Positions 25,431 through 35,197 of a stretch of 64,000 nucleotides of DNA are shown one piece after another (within the stretch, counting starts at the first letter, position 1; each line of letters begins with the position of its first letter). Below the pieces are notes generated by a model. It searched no databases. It was not told the origin of the DNA and worked only from the letters and a program-made list of their open reading frames with translations. The stretch covers positions 1,178,001 to 1,242,000 of the forward strand of contig NZ_CP046619.1 of NCBI RefSeq assembly GCF_009755725.1, given 5' to 3'. The translations under genes were made by a program, and so were the position numbers. This stretch comes from Diaminobutyricimonas sp. LJ205. Lineage in GTDB: Bacteria > Actinomycetota > Actinomycetes > Actinomycetales > Microbacteriaceae.

Positions 25431-26213
25431 GTGACCACGCCTGAGCCCTACTACTTCGCACACGGGAATGGCCGATTCGAGTCCACGATTCATGCGCAAG
25501 GGGCGTGGAACCCGCATGAACAGCACATGGCACCGGTGTCCGGCATCCTCACCCATAGCCTCGAGCAGTTCCATCCGCGCCCGGAGCTGCGGATGGCGCG
25601 GATCAGCTTCGACATCCTCGGGCTGATTCCGGACGGCAAATTCGAGGTGCGCACCACCATGCTGCGCCCCGGCCGAACGATCGAACTCATCCAGGCCGAA
25701 CTGATCTCGGACGGTCGCGTCGCCGTCCGGGCGACCGCCTGGCGGCTGCAGCGCTCCGACACCAGCACTGTTGCTGCGATCGAAGACGAGCGGATGCCGG
25801 GACCGGACGTGTCGATGGAACCGCTCGACCTGTCAGAGTGGCCCGGCGGCTACATCCAGTCGATCGACGCGCGTCCGGCGCCGGCTCATGGGAAGGGCCG
25901 CGGGCGCGTGTGGTTGCGCACCGCGCATCCACTGGTCGCCGATACCCCGTTCTCCGACGTCGCCCGCCTGGTCGGCCTCATCGACACGAGCAACGGAATC
26001 GCGGCCAGGGTCAGGCCAGGCGCGGGCAACTACCTGTTCCCCAACGTCGACCTGCAGGTGCACCTGTACCGGGAGCCCACAGGGGAGTGGCTGGGCCTTG
26101 CGAATTCGGTCACCTTCGGCCCGGACGGGATCGGACTCACCTCAACGGTGTTGCATGACGCGAACGGCCCGGTCGGCCGTGCGGAGCAGATCCTCACCAT
26201 CCGGGCACCCTGA
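25431..26213 (+). CDS. TesB-like acyl-CoA thioesterase family protein
   Basis: The 260-residue protein is a double hotdog fold. The first half has GRFESTIHAQGAWNPHEQHMAP, LRMARISFDILGLIPDG and GRTIELIQAELISDGRVAVRATAW. The second half has PFSDVARLVGLIDTSNGI and LANSVTFGPDGIGLTSTVLHD. This layout fits the TesB-like thioesterase family with N- and C-terminal hotdog domains, which hydrolyse acyl-CoA esters. The preferred substrate is unknown. It is cytoplasmic and stands alone with its own promoter. Confidence 0.85.
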   Translation: MTTPEPYYFAHGNGRFESTIHAQGAWNPHEQHMAPVSGILTHSLEQFHPRPELRMARISFDILGLIPDGKFEVRTTMLRPGRTIELIQAELISDGRVAVRATAWRLQRSDTSTVAAIEDERMPGPDVSMEPLDLSEWPGGYIQSIDARPAPAHGKGRGRVWLRTAHPLVADTPFSDVARLVGLIDTSNGIAARVRPGAGNYLFPNVDLQVHLYREPTGEWLGLANSVTFGPDGIGLTSTVLHDANGPVGRAEQILTIRAP

Positions 26214-26289
26214 CCAGCCGGGGATCGCTGCTGCGCGGTTTAGTTGTGACGTGTGCGCTAGCGCTGACTCGTTGCCCAAGGCGTGTCAG

Positions 26290-26718
26290 TCAGTCAGTCC
26301 GCAGCCAGATGTTTTCCGAAATCACGGTGACGTCATCCGGCGGAGGGGCATGGCTGCTCACCACGTGGTACGACCCGGTTGACGCCCCGACGCTGAACCC
26401 GGCTCCTTCCATGCCGCAAGTGGTGCTCCATTCGGTTTCGTCGGTGTACACCACCAGGCAGAGCTGGTCTGGTTTAGTACCGCGGACCAAAGACAGGTCG
26501 TTTTCGCCGTGCGTTGCGACCTGGCGGGCGCTATCGAGGTCGAGCCCGTCGAGGGTGTAGTCGGGCAGTCCGGCGGGCAGTAGGTCCTCCGAACCCGCCT
26601 CTGCATTCAAGACTTCGTAGCCGGATGTGCTGGCGCAGGAGCTGAGCGCGATCGCGGACAAAAGTACAGCGATACAAGTACCGGCCGTGCGTATGCGTCT
26701 CACGATGGTCCCGGGCAT
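26290..26718 (-). CDS. Small lipoprotein
   Basis: The 142-residue product has an Arg-rich start, a hydrophobic core (TAGTCIAVLLSAIAL) and a lipobox LSSC. It should be anchored to the outer membrane face by lipid. The mature domain is beta-rich and contains two cysteines (DQLCLVVY and TTCGMEG) that may form a disulphide. Its start overlaps the end of the following lipoprotein gene by 19 bases, so the two genes form one operon. I recognise no family. Confidence 0.7.
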   Translation of the reverse strand: MPGTIVRRIRTAGTCIAVLLSAIALSSCASTSGYEVLNAEAGSEDLLPAGLPDYTLDGLDLDSARQVATHGENDLSLVRGTKPDQLCLVVYTDETEWSTTCGMEGAGFSVGASTGSYHVVSSHAPPPDDVTVISENIWLRTD

Positions 26719-27392
26719 GCTTCGTTCAGGGCGATCTCTTCGGCTGGCTCAAGCGGCATTCCGGGCGGTGACGGCCACCATCCCTGGTTGGGCCAGCGAG
26801 CGATGAATTCGTCTCGCGCCGGCGGCGGTGGAATTTCGTAGTTGTTCGCTTCGTAGCACGGGGCGAGGAACTGGGTCAGATAGTCGTAGAGCCACCCGAG
26901 TTCCGCTTCGGTGCTCGGCCCGCGCGGACGGCCTCGATGCATCTCCCTACAAACGAACACACCGACAGCGTTCGCCTCCGTGTCGAGGTTCACCTCGTAG
27001 CCGGCTCTGTTGCCGTACGCATCGGTGCCGTACCCGAACGGAACGCCTTTCTCGGTTAAGCAGGCGGTGACCAGGTCAAGGCTCTCGTCCGCTGAGATGT
27101 ATCCCACGAACGGATCCTCGGGACGCACGGCGCTCGGGTATTGGTCGGTAACGAGCTTCCACGACTCATCCTGCAGCTCGAGGCGCCGAGCGTTCGCCTG
27201 CTCGTCGCTGAGCGGATCCGGCGTGGGTCTGGGGCCGAGGTCCGGCATCGGCACGGTCACGGCCAGGGGCTCGAATGTCTCGGTCTGGCGTGGCTCCGGA
27301 GCCGTGCCGGGCGTCGCGCAGCCCGCCCCGATGAAGACCGTGCCGATGGCCAAGGCGAGCGCACCGATGGAGCGAGCACGGGATGTCGGCAT
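26700..27392 (-). CDS. Lipoprotein, first gene of a two-gene operon
   Basis: The ATG at 27392 has an AAGGAG ribosome site at a suitable distance. The 230-residue protein has an Arg-rich start, a hydrophobic core and a lipobox GAGC. The mature part is Pro-rich at first (about 25-55), then a domain with cysteines at VTACLTEKG, VFVCREM, LAPCYEANN and LNEACPG, which could form two disulphides. I recognise no family. It overlaps the next lipoprotein gene, so both are probably exported and used together. Confidence 0.7.
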   Translation of the reverse strand: MPTSRARSIGALALAIGTVFIGAGCATPGTAPEPRQTETFEPLAVTVPMPDLGPRPTPDPLSDEQANARRLELQDESWKLVTDQYPSAVRPEDPFVGYISADESLDLVTACLTEKGVPFGYGTDAYGNRAGYEVNLDTEANAVGVFVCREMHRGRPRGPSTEAELGWLYDYLTQFLAPCYEANNYEIPPPPARDEFIARWPNQGWWPSPPGMPLEPAEEIALNEACPGPS

Positions 27393-27502
27393 CGTTCTCC
27401 TTCGCGAGTGGCGGCTGAACGCCACTCACGCTAGCGGACGCCGACCCCTAAAGTGAAGGAACCTCTCGCCATGGCGCTCAGCGAGTTTTCGCCAGGCCGG
27501 CT

Positions 27503-29668
27503 TCACACCTTCGCGCCCACGCCCTGCGGAACCGGCTCATGCCGCAGATACGTCCGCCGGAATTCCCCGGTCCCGGCAGTCAGTGCCCGCAACTCAATCG
27601 CGTACCGCAACAGCTCCTGGTCCGGAATCTCCGCCGTGATCTCGGACCGCTCCCGCCCGACCGAGTTCGTCCCGGTCAGATGGCCGCGCCGGGATGACAG
27701 GTCGCTCATTACCGCGCCGACATAGTTATCTGGCACGGTGATGGTCACCGCCGACACCGGTTCCAGCAACTGGATCCGCGCTGCCGCCGCGGCCTCCCGC
27801 AACGCCAACGCGCCCGCGGACTGGAACGCGGCATCCGATGAATCGACACTGTGCGCCTTGCCGCCGGTGAGCGTGACCCGGATGTCGACGACCGGGAAGC
27901 CCGCCGACACGCCCTTCTGCATCTGCTCGCGGACACCCTTCTCGACCGAACCGATGAACTGCCCGGGGACGACGCCGCCGACGACCTTGTTGACGAACTG
28001 GAAGCCCTCGCCGCGCTCGAGCGGTTCGACCTCGATGTCGCAGACACCGAATTGGCCATGCCCGCCGGACTGCTTGACATATCTTCCGTGCCCGGTGGCG
28101 GGCGTCGCGAACGTCTCCCGCAATGGCGTGACGATGTCGACGGTGCGCAGTTTGACGCCCTGGCCGCGCAGCCGGTCGAGCACCACCTCGGCATGCGCCT
28201 CACCCATGCACCACAGCACCAGCTGGTGCGTCTCGGCGTTCCGCTCGACCCGAAGCGTCGGGTCGATCGCCGCCGCCCGCGCCAGGCTCTTCGCCAGATT
28301 GTCCTCATCGGCCGGCGACGCCGCCTCGACCGCGATCGGCATCAGCGGCTCGGGCATCTCCCACGGCACGATCAGCAGGGGCGCCTCACGGTCCGACACC
28401 GTGTCACCGGTCTCGGCATTGCTCAGCTTGGTCAGCGCACAGATGTCTCCGGCCACGCTGTACGTCACCGGCCGCAGGTTCGCGCCCATCGGGGTCTGCA
28501 GGTGCGTGACTCGCTCATCGGCGTCGTGATCCTGGTGACCGCGATCGGCCAGCCCGCGTCCGCCGATGTGCAGCAGGGTGTTCTCCCGCAAGGTGCCCGA
28601 GAAGAGTCGCACCAGACAGACCCGACCAAGGAACGAGTCGATTGTCGTACGCACGATTTCGCCGACCAGCGGCCCGGACGGGTCGACGGTCAGCGCTCGG
28701 GCGGGGGCCCCATTCAAGCTCGTCACCGCCGGCACGTCACGCTCCACCGGTGACGGGAATGCCCGGGTCACGAACTCCAGCAGTTCGGCCATCCCGACGC
28801 CGACCTCCGCCGACACGGCCAGCACCGGATAGAACGATCCACCGGCGACGGCCCGTTCCAGATCGGTGATCAGGATGTCGAGATCGACCGCTTCACCGCC
28901 GAGGTAGCGGTCCATGAGCGTCTCATCCTCGCTCTCGGCGATGATGCCCTCGATGAGCACGCCCCGGGCGGCTTCAGCCTCAGCCAGTTCCGCCTCCGTC
29001 GCAGCACGCTCAAGCGGATGCCGCTCGCCCGCGCTGTAGTCCGACACCGTTCCGGACAGCAGCCCGAGCAGCCCGGTGATGGCACCGTTCGTCCGCATCG
29101 GCAAGTAGAGCGGCAACATGGATGCCCCGAACGCCTCCTGGCACGCGGCGAGCACTCCCTCGTAGTTCGCCCGGGGATGGTCGATGCGGCTGATCACGAC
29201 GGCCCGCGGCATCCCGACGTGCTCGCATTCGGCCCACAGGGCAGTGGTTGCGGCATCGACGCCGTCGACCGCGGAGACCACGAACAGCGCCGCGTCCGCC
29301 GCCCGCAGCCCGGCGCGCAGATCCCCGATGAAATCGGGGTACCCGGGAGTATCCAGCAGGTTCACCTTGATATCGCCGACCGCCACCGGCAACACGGCGA
29401 GCGCCACCGAGCGCTGCTGCGTGACCTCGGACGGGTCTGAGTCGCTCACCGTGGTGCCGTCGATGATCGATCCCAGACGAGTGATGGCGCCGGTGGCCAG
29501 CAGCAATGCCTCGGCAAGCATCGTCTTGCCCGCCCCGGAACGACCGACGAGCGCCACGTTGCGGATCTTCTCCGGATGGTTGGCATAGATTGCCGCGGAT
29601 GCGTCCGCTCGATGTTGCTCCGGACCTCGACCCGAGCCCTTCGACGGGCCGGCACCTTTCGTCGACAT
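27503..29668 (-). CDS. Elongation factor G-like protein (EF-G2)
   Basis: The 721-residue protein has a translation-factor GTPase domain with P-loop GRSGAGKT (about 42-49), G3 DTPGYPDF and a divergent G4 SRIDHPRANYE in place of NKxD. Downstream are the EF-G domain II, domain III-IV segments (GHGRYVKQSGGHGQFG; GGVVPGQFIGSVEKG) and the C-terminal domain with PVSAVTITVPDNYVGAVMSDLSSRRG. This set identifies the EF-G2 paralogue of actinobacteria, not the main translocase. It binds GTP and probably acts on the ribosome, but its job is not settled. A GGGAG ribosome site precedes the ATG. Confidence 0.9.
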   Translation of the reverse strand: MSTKGAGPSKGSGRGPEQHRADASAAIYANHPEKIRNVALVGRSGAGKTMLAEALLLATGAITRLGSIIDGTTVSDSDPSEVTQQRSVALAVLPVAVGDIKVNLLDTPGYPDFIGDLRAGLRAADAALFVVSAVDGVDAATTALWAECEHVGMPRAVVISRIDHPRANYEGVLAACQEAFGASMLPLYLPMRTNGAITGLLGLLSGTVSDYSAGERHPLERAATEAELAEAEAARGVLIEGIIAESEDETLMDRYLGGEAVDLDILITDLERAVAGGSFYPVLAVSAEVGVGMAELLEFVTRAFPSPVERDVPAVTSLNGAPARALTVDPSGPLVGEIVRTTIDSFLGRVCLVRLFSGTLRENTLLHIGGRGLADRGHQDHDADERVTHLQTPMGANLRPVTYSVAGDICALTKLSNAETGDTVSDREAPLLIVPWEMPEPLMPIAVEAASPADEDNLAKSLARAAAIDPTLRVERNAETHQLVLWCMGEAHAEVVLDRLRGQGVKLRTVDIVTPLRETFATPATGHGRYVKQSGGHGQFGVCDIEVEPLERGEGFQFVNKVVGGVVPGQFIGSVEKGVREQMQKGVSAGFPVVDIRVTLTGGKAHSVDSSDAAFQSAGALALREAAAAARIQLLEPVSAVTITVPDNYVGAVMSDLSSRRGHLTGTNSVGRERSEITAEIPDQELLRYAIELRALTAGTGEFRRTYLRHEPVPQGVGAKV

Positions 29669-29784
29669 GAGGACTCCCGCCGTGGATTGCGCCGCATCGT
29701 ATTAGTCGATTTGACACCCGGAAGAGACTCGGCGGCAAGAGTGGTTCGCAGCAGATCCGCAGCCGCGCACCGCTCGCCCCGGAT

Positions 29785-29790
29785 TAGGTT
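29785..29790 (+). promoter_or_regulatory. -10 hexamer of a leaderless promoter
   Basis: TAGGTT lies 5 nt before the ATG at 29796. Confidence 0.5.
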
Positions 29791-29795
29791 CGAGT

Positions 29796-30707
29796 ATGAG
29801 CGATCAGCGGGGGAGCAGCCTGGGCGCCACACGCTGGCGACCCAGCCGCCGTCAGCGCCGAGACCCGCCAGCCTGGACGCGTTCCCTCGCCGAGGGTGAC
29901 GACGCCGGGTTCTTCGGACCGGGCAGCGCGGTGTGGGCCGTCAATGGCGCGCTGCCGACGCTGGTTGCGGGGATCCGCGCTCTGCTGCTGCAGACGCTGC
30001 ATCCCGGGGCCATGGCCGGCGTCCACGATCACTCGCGGTACAACGAGGACCCGCTCGGACGCCTCGACGGCACCGTCCGCTGGGTCGCCATGACCACCTT
30101 CGGCGATCGCCGCAGTGCCGCCGCGGCATCCGCCCACGTGTCCCGCCTGCATGAGCGGATCACCGGCACTTACGTCGATGCCCGGGGGACCGAGCGTCCT
30201 TACTCGGCGAACGATGAAGAGCTGCTGAGGTGGGTGCACGACGCGTTCACCGAGGCGTTCATCGGCGCCCACGAGCTCTGGGGTGGACCCATACCGGGCG
30301 GCGCGGACGCCTACGTGCGCGAGTGGGCGCAGGCCGGCCGGCTGATGGGAGTGCAGAATCCCCCGACCACGGTCGCGGAACTGCGCGCGGAGATGGCCGG
30401 GTTTCTGGATGACGCGAAACCTGACGAGCGCGTGGCTCAGGCGGTGCGATTCCTGCGCCGGCCCGGACTGCCTGGCCTCACCGGTGCCGTCTATCCGATC
30501 CTCTTCGGCGGAGCAGTCGCCTCGCTCGAGCCGCACTACCGAAACCTGCTCGGGCTGGAACGGCCGTGGTGGCCCGCGGTGACCTTGACCCGCGTTCTGC
30601 TCACGGTGGCAAAACGCGTGCTCGGACCGGTGTCACCGAGTGAGCAGAACGCTCGCGCCCGACTGGCGAGACTGGACAGTACGGCCCCTAGCCATCCGCA
30701 CCGCTGA
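29796..30707 (+). CDS. MpaB-like oxygenase family protein (DUF2236)
   Basis: The 303-residue protein has LLQTLHPGAMAGVHDHS with conserved His, RLDGTVRWVAMTTFGD, then YVREWAQAGRLMG and PGLTGAVYPILFGG. These fit the DUF2236 family, which includes the latex-clearing protein Lcp and mycophenolic acid pathway protein MpaB and binds haem through conserved histidines. The true substrate is unknown. The protein is cytoplasmic. It is divergent to EF-G2. Confidence 0.85.
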   Translation: MSDQRGSSLGATRWRPSRRQRRDPPAWTRSLAEGDDAGFFGPGSAVWAVNGALPTLVAGIRALLLQTLHPGAMAGVHDHSRYNEDPLGRLDGTVRWVAMTTFGDRRSAAAASAHVSRLHERITGTYVDARGTERPYSANDEELLRWVHDAFTEAFIGAHELWGGPIPGGADAYVREWAQAGRLMGVQNPPTTVAELRAEMAGFLDDAKPDERVAQAVRFLRRPGLPGLTGAVYPILFGGAVASLEPHYRNLLGLERPWWPAVTLTRVLLTVAKRVLGPVSPSEQNARARLARLDSTAPSHPHR

Positions 30708-30759
30708 GGTCGATCATTGCTGGTGTGACTGGATCGAGTGAGTCGATCGGGCGCCGGTT

Positions 30760-32022
30760 ATGAACCAGGCGGCGCGGCGCATCCAGCGCGTCTACCTGGT
30801 GCTCCTGCTCGGGAACACCCTGGCAGCGTCCTTCATCTGGGGGATCAACACACTGTTCCTGCTGGACGCCGGACTGTCCAATTTCGAAGCGTTCGCCGCG
30901 AACGCATTCTTCACCGCGGGCATGGTGATCTTCGAGATCCCGACCGGTGTTGTCGCCGACACGGTGGGGCGCAAGGCGTCCTACCTGCTCGGTACGATCA
31001 CGCTGTCGGCATCCACAGCGCTCTACTGGTTGCTGTGGGTCTGGCACGCGCCGTTCGGCTGGTGGGCGCTCGTTTCGGTGCTGCTCGGACTCGGCTTCAC
31101 CTTCTTCTCCGGTGCGGTCGAAGCCTGGCTCGTCGATGCGCTGACTTTCCATGACTACACCGGCAGTCTCGAGGCGGTATTCGGTCGCGGGCTGGTGGTG
31201 ACCGGCATCGCGATGTTCGCCGGGTCGGTGCTGGGCGGTGTCGTCGCCCAAGCGACCAACCTCGGTGTCCCATTCCTGCTGCGCGCGGGACTGCTCGTGG
31301 TGATGTTCGTGTTCGCGTTCTTCGTGATGCGGGATCTCGGATTCACCCCGGATCGCGGGGCCGGTCCTCTGAAGGCGACGCGCAACGTGCTCACGCAATC
31401 GATCGAGCACGGGCTGAAGCGGCGCTCGGTGCGCTACGTGATCCTCGCCGCCCCATTCGCGTCCGGTGTCGGGATCTACGCGTTCTACGCGCTGCAGCCG
31501 TACCTGCTGGAGCTGTGGGGCGACGAGTCGGCATACTCGATCGCCGGCCTCGCCGCCGCAATCCTGTCGCTGTCGCAAGTGGCAGGCGGCGTGCTCGCGC
31601 CTCGCGTCCGGGGTCTGTTCGCCCGGCGAACCAGCACGATTATCGGGGCATCGATCGCCAGCGGAGTGAGCCTGATCATCCTCGGGGTGAACAGCCTGTT
31701 CTGGCTCGCGATCGCGCTTCTTGTCGTCTGGGGATTCGTCTTCGCGGTCGCCGAACCCGTCACTAGGGCCTACCTCAACGACATGATCCCGTCGAAGCAG
31801 CGGGCAACCGTGCTCTCGTTCGATTCATTGTTCGGCAGTCTCGGCGGCGTCTTCATCCAGCCGGCGCTGGGCCGCTCGGCCGACCTCTGGGGTTACGGAA
31901 CCTCGCTCGTGATCGGTGGCGTGATCGAACTGATCGGCATTCCCCTGCTGTTCGCCAGCCGTCGACAGCGCGACCCGGCGGATACCAACGTGGTGCGAGC
32001 GGATGCCGCCCCGCAAGCCTGA
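30760..32022 (+). CDS. MFS transporter
   Basis: The 420-residue protein shows about twelve hydrophobic segments from residue 8 on, with the loop GVVADTVGRKASYLLG between segments 2 and 3, a variant of the major facilitator G-x3-D-x2-GR-R motif. A longer central loop lies near residues 198-220. Both halves have the usual six-helix arrangement. Substrate and direction cannot be told; family relatives are drug or sugar exporters. It starts 52 bases after the MpaB-like gene and converges on the DUF2252 gene. Confidence 0.85.
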   Translation: MNQAARRIQRVYLVLLLGNTLAASFIWGINTLFLLDAGLSNFEAFAANAFFTAGMVIFEIPTGVVADTVGRKASYLLGTITLSASTALYWLLWVWHAPFGWWALVSVLLGLGFTFFSGAVEAWLVDALTFHDYTGSLEAVFGRGLVVTGIAMFAGSVLGGVVAQATNLGVPFLLRAGLLVVMFVFAFFVMRDLGFTPDRGAGPLKATRNVLTQSIEHGLKRRSVRYVILAAPFASGVGIYAFYALQPYLLELWGDESAYSIAGLAAAILSLSQVAGGVLAPRVRGLFARRTSTIIGASIASGVSLIILGVNSLFWLAIALLVVWGFVFAVAEPVTRAYLNDMIPSKQRATVLSFDSLFGSLGGVFIQPALGRSADLWGYGTSLVIGGVIELIGIPLLFASRRQRDPADTNVVRADAAPQA

Positions 32023-32043
32023 CCGACGCGGGCCTGCCCCGCC

Positions 32044-33396
32044 TCACTCCGCGGCAACGCGACCGGACTCGATCGCCTCGCGGAACTTGTCGTAGTCCTT
32101 TTCCACGCGATCCGCGTAGGTCAGGGCGTACTCGGCGAACGCCCGGTCGGCGGTGTCGCTGCGCCCAAGGTAGGCCGCGATCGGGACCGGGTTGCTCGCC
32201 CGGGCATGCGCGAGAGCGAGGGCGGTTGCGGTCAACTTGGCATACGCGAGCATCGGCCGCGGCTGGACGGCCTGGAGCTCAGGCGACCACTTCATATCCC
32301 GCAATTGCCGCACGTAGTAGAACTGACCGTTCACATTCGAGGTCCAGCCGAGCAGGATGTCCGTCGCCGCCTGCATGAGCTGTTGGCCGACCACCACCCG
32401 CCGACCGGCATGAGCGTCGTCGTCCGGCGGTTCCACGAGCGCCAGCGGGTCCAGCACGGACCGCTCGGCCTGCTTGATCTGCAGAATGAGCAGGTCATCC
32501 GGAGTGCGTCCCTGCAGCAGCAGAACCCACGCGTAGAGACCGACGCTGCCGACCCCGACGATCTTGTGCCCGAAGTCAACGATTCTGAACTGGTCCAGCA
32601 GCTCGCGACTGCGAGCCGGCAGCGATTGACGATACCCCTCGAATGCCGCCCGCACCCGCTCGCCGACCTCGCCTTCCAGCGGCAGCCGGAACAGCAACGG
32701 GCGCGAATCGAGGAACACCCGAGAGCCATCGACGACATGCGTCAGCTTCCGGACCGCCGACCAGGAGTCGCGCGCGGTGGCAGCACTCACCCCGGCTCGG
32801 ACCCGGCGCACGCCTTCCCTCCCCATCTCGGCGCGCATCATGTCCTCGACCCGCTGGGTTTCCAGCCGCTGATACGCCACTTGCAGCACCGGGGTGCGGG
32901 CATGCTGGGCCATGCCCTCGCGGTACGCTCGCGCCACGGTCGCTGCAGCCAGCCGCGCGAACTTCGGTTTCAGACCCGAGTTCCTCGCCGCGAGCACGAA
33001 CGACGTCGCCAGCCTCTTCACATCCCACTCGAAGGGTCCGGCACCGGTTTCATCGAAGTCGTTGACGTCGAACACCAGCCGACGGTCGGGGCTGGCGAAC
33101 AGGCCGAAATTGGCGACATGCGCATCTCCGCACAGTTGGGTGCTCAGCCCGCTATCCGGCTGGGCGGCGAGATCGCGCGCCATCAGGATGGCACTGCCTC
33201 GATAGAAGGCGAATGCGGATGCCGCCATCCTTGTGTGCCGCACTGGCACAAACTCGGCATAGCGGGTCTGGGCCTGCGCGTTGATCAGATCGACCGGGTC
33301 GGCCCTGCTCTCTTCAGGATTCAGGGTTGCCAGGTTGCTGCGAGGCAACCGCCGTCGGGCGGCCGAGTCTGCTGGGGAGGGCTGCTCGAGTGTCAT
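32044..33396 (-). CDS. DUF2252 domain protein
   Basis: The 450-residue protein contains RTAM-like RHTRMAASAFAFYRGSAILMARDL, then LCGDAHVANFGLF, RLVFDVNDFDETGAGPFEWDVKRL and a late KIVGVGSVGLYAWVLLL. This is the diagnostic DUF2252 set. The His-x-x-Asn and Asp motifs recall kinase-like folds (catalytic loop and metal-binding Asp), so phosphotransfer is possible but not proved. The protein is cytoplasmic. Its start overlaps the stop of the membrane gene upstream by 4 bases (ATGA), so they are co-translated. Confidence 0.9.
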   Translation of the reverse strand: MTLEQPSPADSAARRRLPRSNLATLNPEESRADPVDLINAQAQTRYAEFVPVRHTRMAASAFAFYRGSAILMARDLAAQPDSGLSTQLCGDAHVANFGLFASPDRRLVFDVNDFDETGAGPFEWDVKRLATSFVLAARNSGLKPKFARLAAATVARAYREGMAQHARTPVLQVAYQRLETQRVEDMMRAEMGREGVRRVRAGVSAATARDSWSAVRKLTHVVDGSRVFLDSRPLLFRLPLEGEVGERVRAAFEGYRQSLPARSRELLDQFRIVDFGHKIVGVGSVGLYAWVLLLQGRTPDDLLILQIKQAERSVLDPLALVEPPDDDAHAGRRVVVGQQLMQAATDILLGWTSNVNGQFYYVRQLRDMKWSPELQAVQPRPMLAYAKLTATALALAHARASNPVPIAAYLGRSDTADRAFAEYALTYADRVEKDYDKFREAIESGRVAAE

Positions 33397-34550
33397 GGGC
33401 GAATCGTGTTGCGCAGGAAGACGATCAACCAGCTGAACACCATCATGAACGCGACCAACTCGACCGCGGTGAGGTTGTAGTAGCCGGTGAGGTAGAACAC
33501 CGCCAGGAGCGCGATCACCCCGACGTAGACGTAGCCGAGCAGGATGAACACGCGCGGGGTGGCGGGAAGAGCCCAGCGCAGGGCGAGGACCAGCGTCACG
33601 TAGACCACCACCATCCCACTCGCCGAAGCGCCGTGTGCCGCGAAGAACTCATCGAGCGGCAGCAGCCCGACGCATGCGAGCAGGATTCCGATGGCGACCA
33701 GGCAGTAGCGCACGAAGTTCCGGCCCCTCAACTCCACCGGAGTGGACGTGGGGAGCGCAGCGGTGGCATAGTGCGCAATCGTCGTCACGATGACTCCCGC
33801 AATCACCAAGGTGATATTGAAGGAGCGAGCCGAGAAGTCGTCGGAGATACCGAGGGTGCTGAGGTTCTCCTGCCACCACAGCGGATCAGACGCGCTGAGC
33901 ATGCTGGCAAAGACACCGACGACGACGAAGGCCGCCAGGATGACGGACAAGAACATCGGTGTGACGCTGACCGCCGACAGAAAGACGACGTAGCAGGTGA
34001 GGGCAATCGCCGCGCCTGACAGCACCGCAGCCGACAGTGCGTAGATGACCGCTCCCGTGAAGCTCCGGCTGACCAGATCGGCGATTCCGATCCAGGCGAG
34101 CCCGGCGGTTATGGCGTGCGCCAGCGCCAATGCCGCGACATCGAACCAACGGAGCGGCATCGCCGGCACAGCACGTTCGCTCGGGTCAGGTGGGAGCTGA
34201 TCGCGGGTTCGAGTTCTCGCTTCGCCGCTGACCAGCGCGCGAGCGCTGAGGAAGACGACCGCGGCGGTTACGGCGCCGGCAAAACCGACGAACTGGCCGA
34301 CTGATCCTGGACCGGAGATCGGGGCGGATCTGCCCCAGAACAGGATGGCGGCGATCACCGATGTGACCACGAACAGGGCAGAAGCGATCAACAGCGCGGT
34401 GGATTCGAGCGTCTCGGCGTCCTTGGCCGGGCGACGAACCACTCCCGCGATCGGAACGGGCTGACTGAGCGGAGGTTCCTGATGGAGCGGGAGCTCCCGC
34501 GCATCCGCACTTCGGGCCGTCATCTGAAAGACCCGCGAAGTGTTCTGCAT
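33393..34550 (-). CDS. Multi-pass membrane protein, DUF998-like
   Basis: The ATG at 34550 follows a GAGGA ribosome site at good spacing. The 385-residue product has a charged 60-residue N-terminal tail, then about nine hydrophobic segments. Segments lie near residues 52-75, 83-103, 140-160, 166-190, 194-215, 255-278, 298-315, 325-342 and 348-380. DUF998-like proteins share this pattern but the match is loose. It is coupled to the DUF2252 gene. A substrate or partner cannot be named. Confidence 0.7.
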   Translation of the reverse strand: MQNTSRVFQMTARSADARELPLHQEPPLSQPVPIAGVVRRPAKDAETLESTALLIASALFVVTSVIAAILFWGRSAPISGPGSVGQFVGFAGAVTAAVVFLSARALVSGEARTRTRDQLPPDPSERAVPAMPLRWFDVAALALAHAITAGLAWIGIADLVSRSFTGAVIYALSAAVLSGAAIALTCYVVFLSAVSVTPMFLSVILAAFVVVGVFASMLSASDPLWWQENLSTLGISDDFSARSFNITLVIAGVIVTTIAHYATAALPTSTPVELRGRNFVRYCLVAIGILLACVGLLPLDEFFAAHGASASGMVVVYVTLVLALRWALPATPRVFILLGYVYVGVIALLAVFYLTGYYNLTAVELVAFMMVFSWLIVFLRNTIRP

Positions 34551-34622
34551 GGGTGTTCCTCGATCCCGCGAGCTGGCCGCCCCTGCGGCTCGTGCCCCGA
34601 AATTAAGTCCGGAGCAGTATGA

Positions 34623-34649
34623 GGACATCACCCTGAAGGGATGATGTCC
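34623..34649 (-). terminator. Hairpin between minus-strand genes
   Basis: GGACATCA (34623-34630) pairs with TGATGTCC (34642-34649), and CCCT/AGGG extends the stem past one bulged base. It lies downstream of the 85-residue gene and upstream of the DUF998-like gene, and may end the first transcript. Confidence 0.45.
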
Positions 34650-34796
34650 CGGCTTTGGCGCTTCTTTAACGTGGCTGGCGCGAGCGAGGGCGGCGGTGTC
34701 AGTACCGGTGTGCTCGAACACGAACAGCTCGAGCCCGAGCAGTTGGCGAGGACCATGACTATGTTCATGACGGCTGACGCTGACTTCGATCGTGCG

Positions 34797-35054
34797 TCAA
34801 GTCGGATTGTCCGTCGTTTCGGCATCCGACGATTTCACGCTCACCGAGACGAGCTCGATATTGAGCGCCGGCAGCACATCGAGCAGACCGTGCCAGCTCG
34901 CCTGATCCTCCACAGCCCCGACCAAGTGGGTACGGCCGTGCTCGACCCGCGTCACAGTGAATCCGGGAAACGCCTCGGTGAACGCGGGACTCAACGTCCC
35001 TCTGATCACGAGTTCCACAGTCTGGATGGTCACGATTACTTTCCTGCCCGCCAC
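34797..35054 (-). CDS. Small conserved hypothetical protein
   Basis: The 85-residue protein has VELVIRGTLSPAFTEAF, then EHGRTHLVGAVEDQASWHGLLD and LPALNIELVSVSV. This is a small alpha-beta fold frequent in actinobacteria as an uncharacterised protein, with the terminal strand ELVSV. The start is a GTG at 35054 and has no clear ribosome site. It is transcribed away from the large LuxR-type regulator and could share its promoter region. Confidence 0.6.
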   Translation of the reverse strand: MAGRKVIVTIQTVELVIRGTLSPAFTEAFPGFTVTRVEHGRTHLVGAVEDQASWHGLLDVLPALNIELVSVSVKSSDAETTDNPT

Positions 35055-35197
35055 CGTCGACCCGAGCTTGAGGCTCCAGTATCAGCCCGACGGCTGACGG
35101 CTTCGTCACTCCCTGAGGGTGATCCATCACGGGTTGTCTGCCCACTAGCCGCACACGCCGAGTGTTGGCAGACTGTCAGTCACGAGAGACCTCGCGT

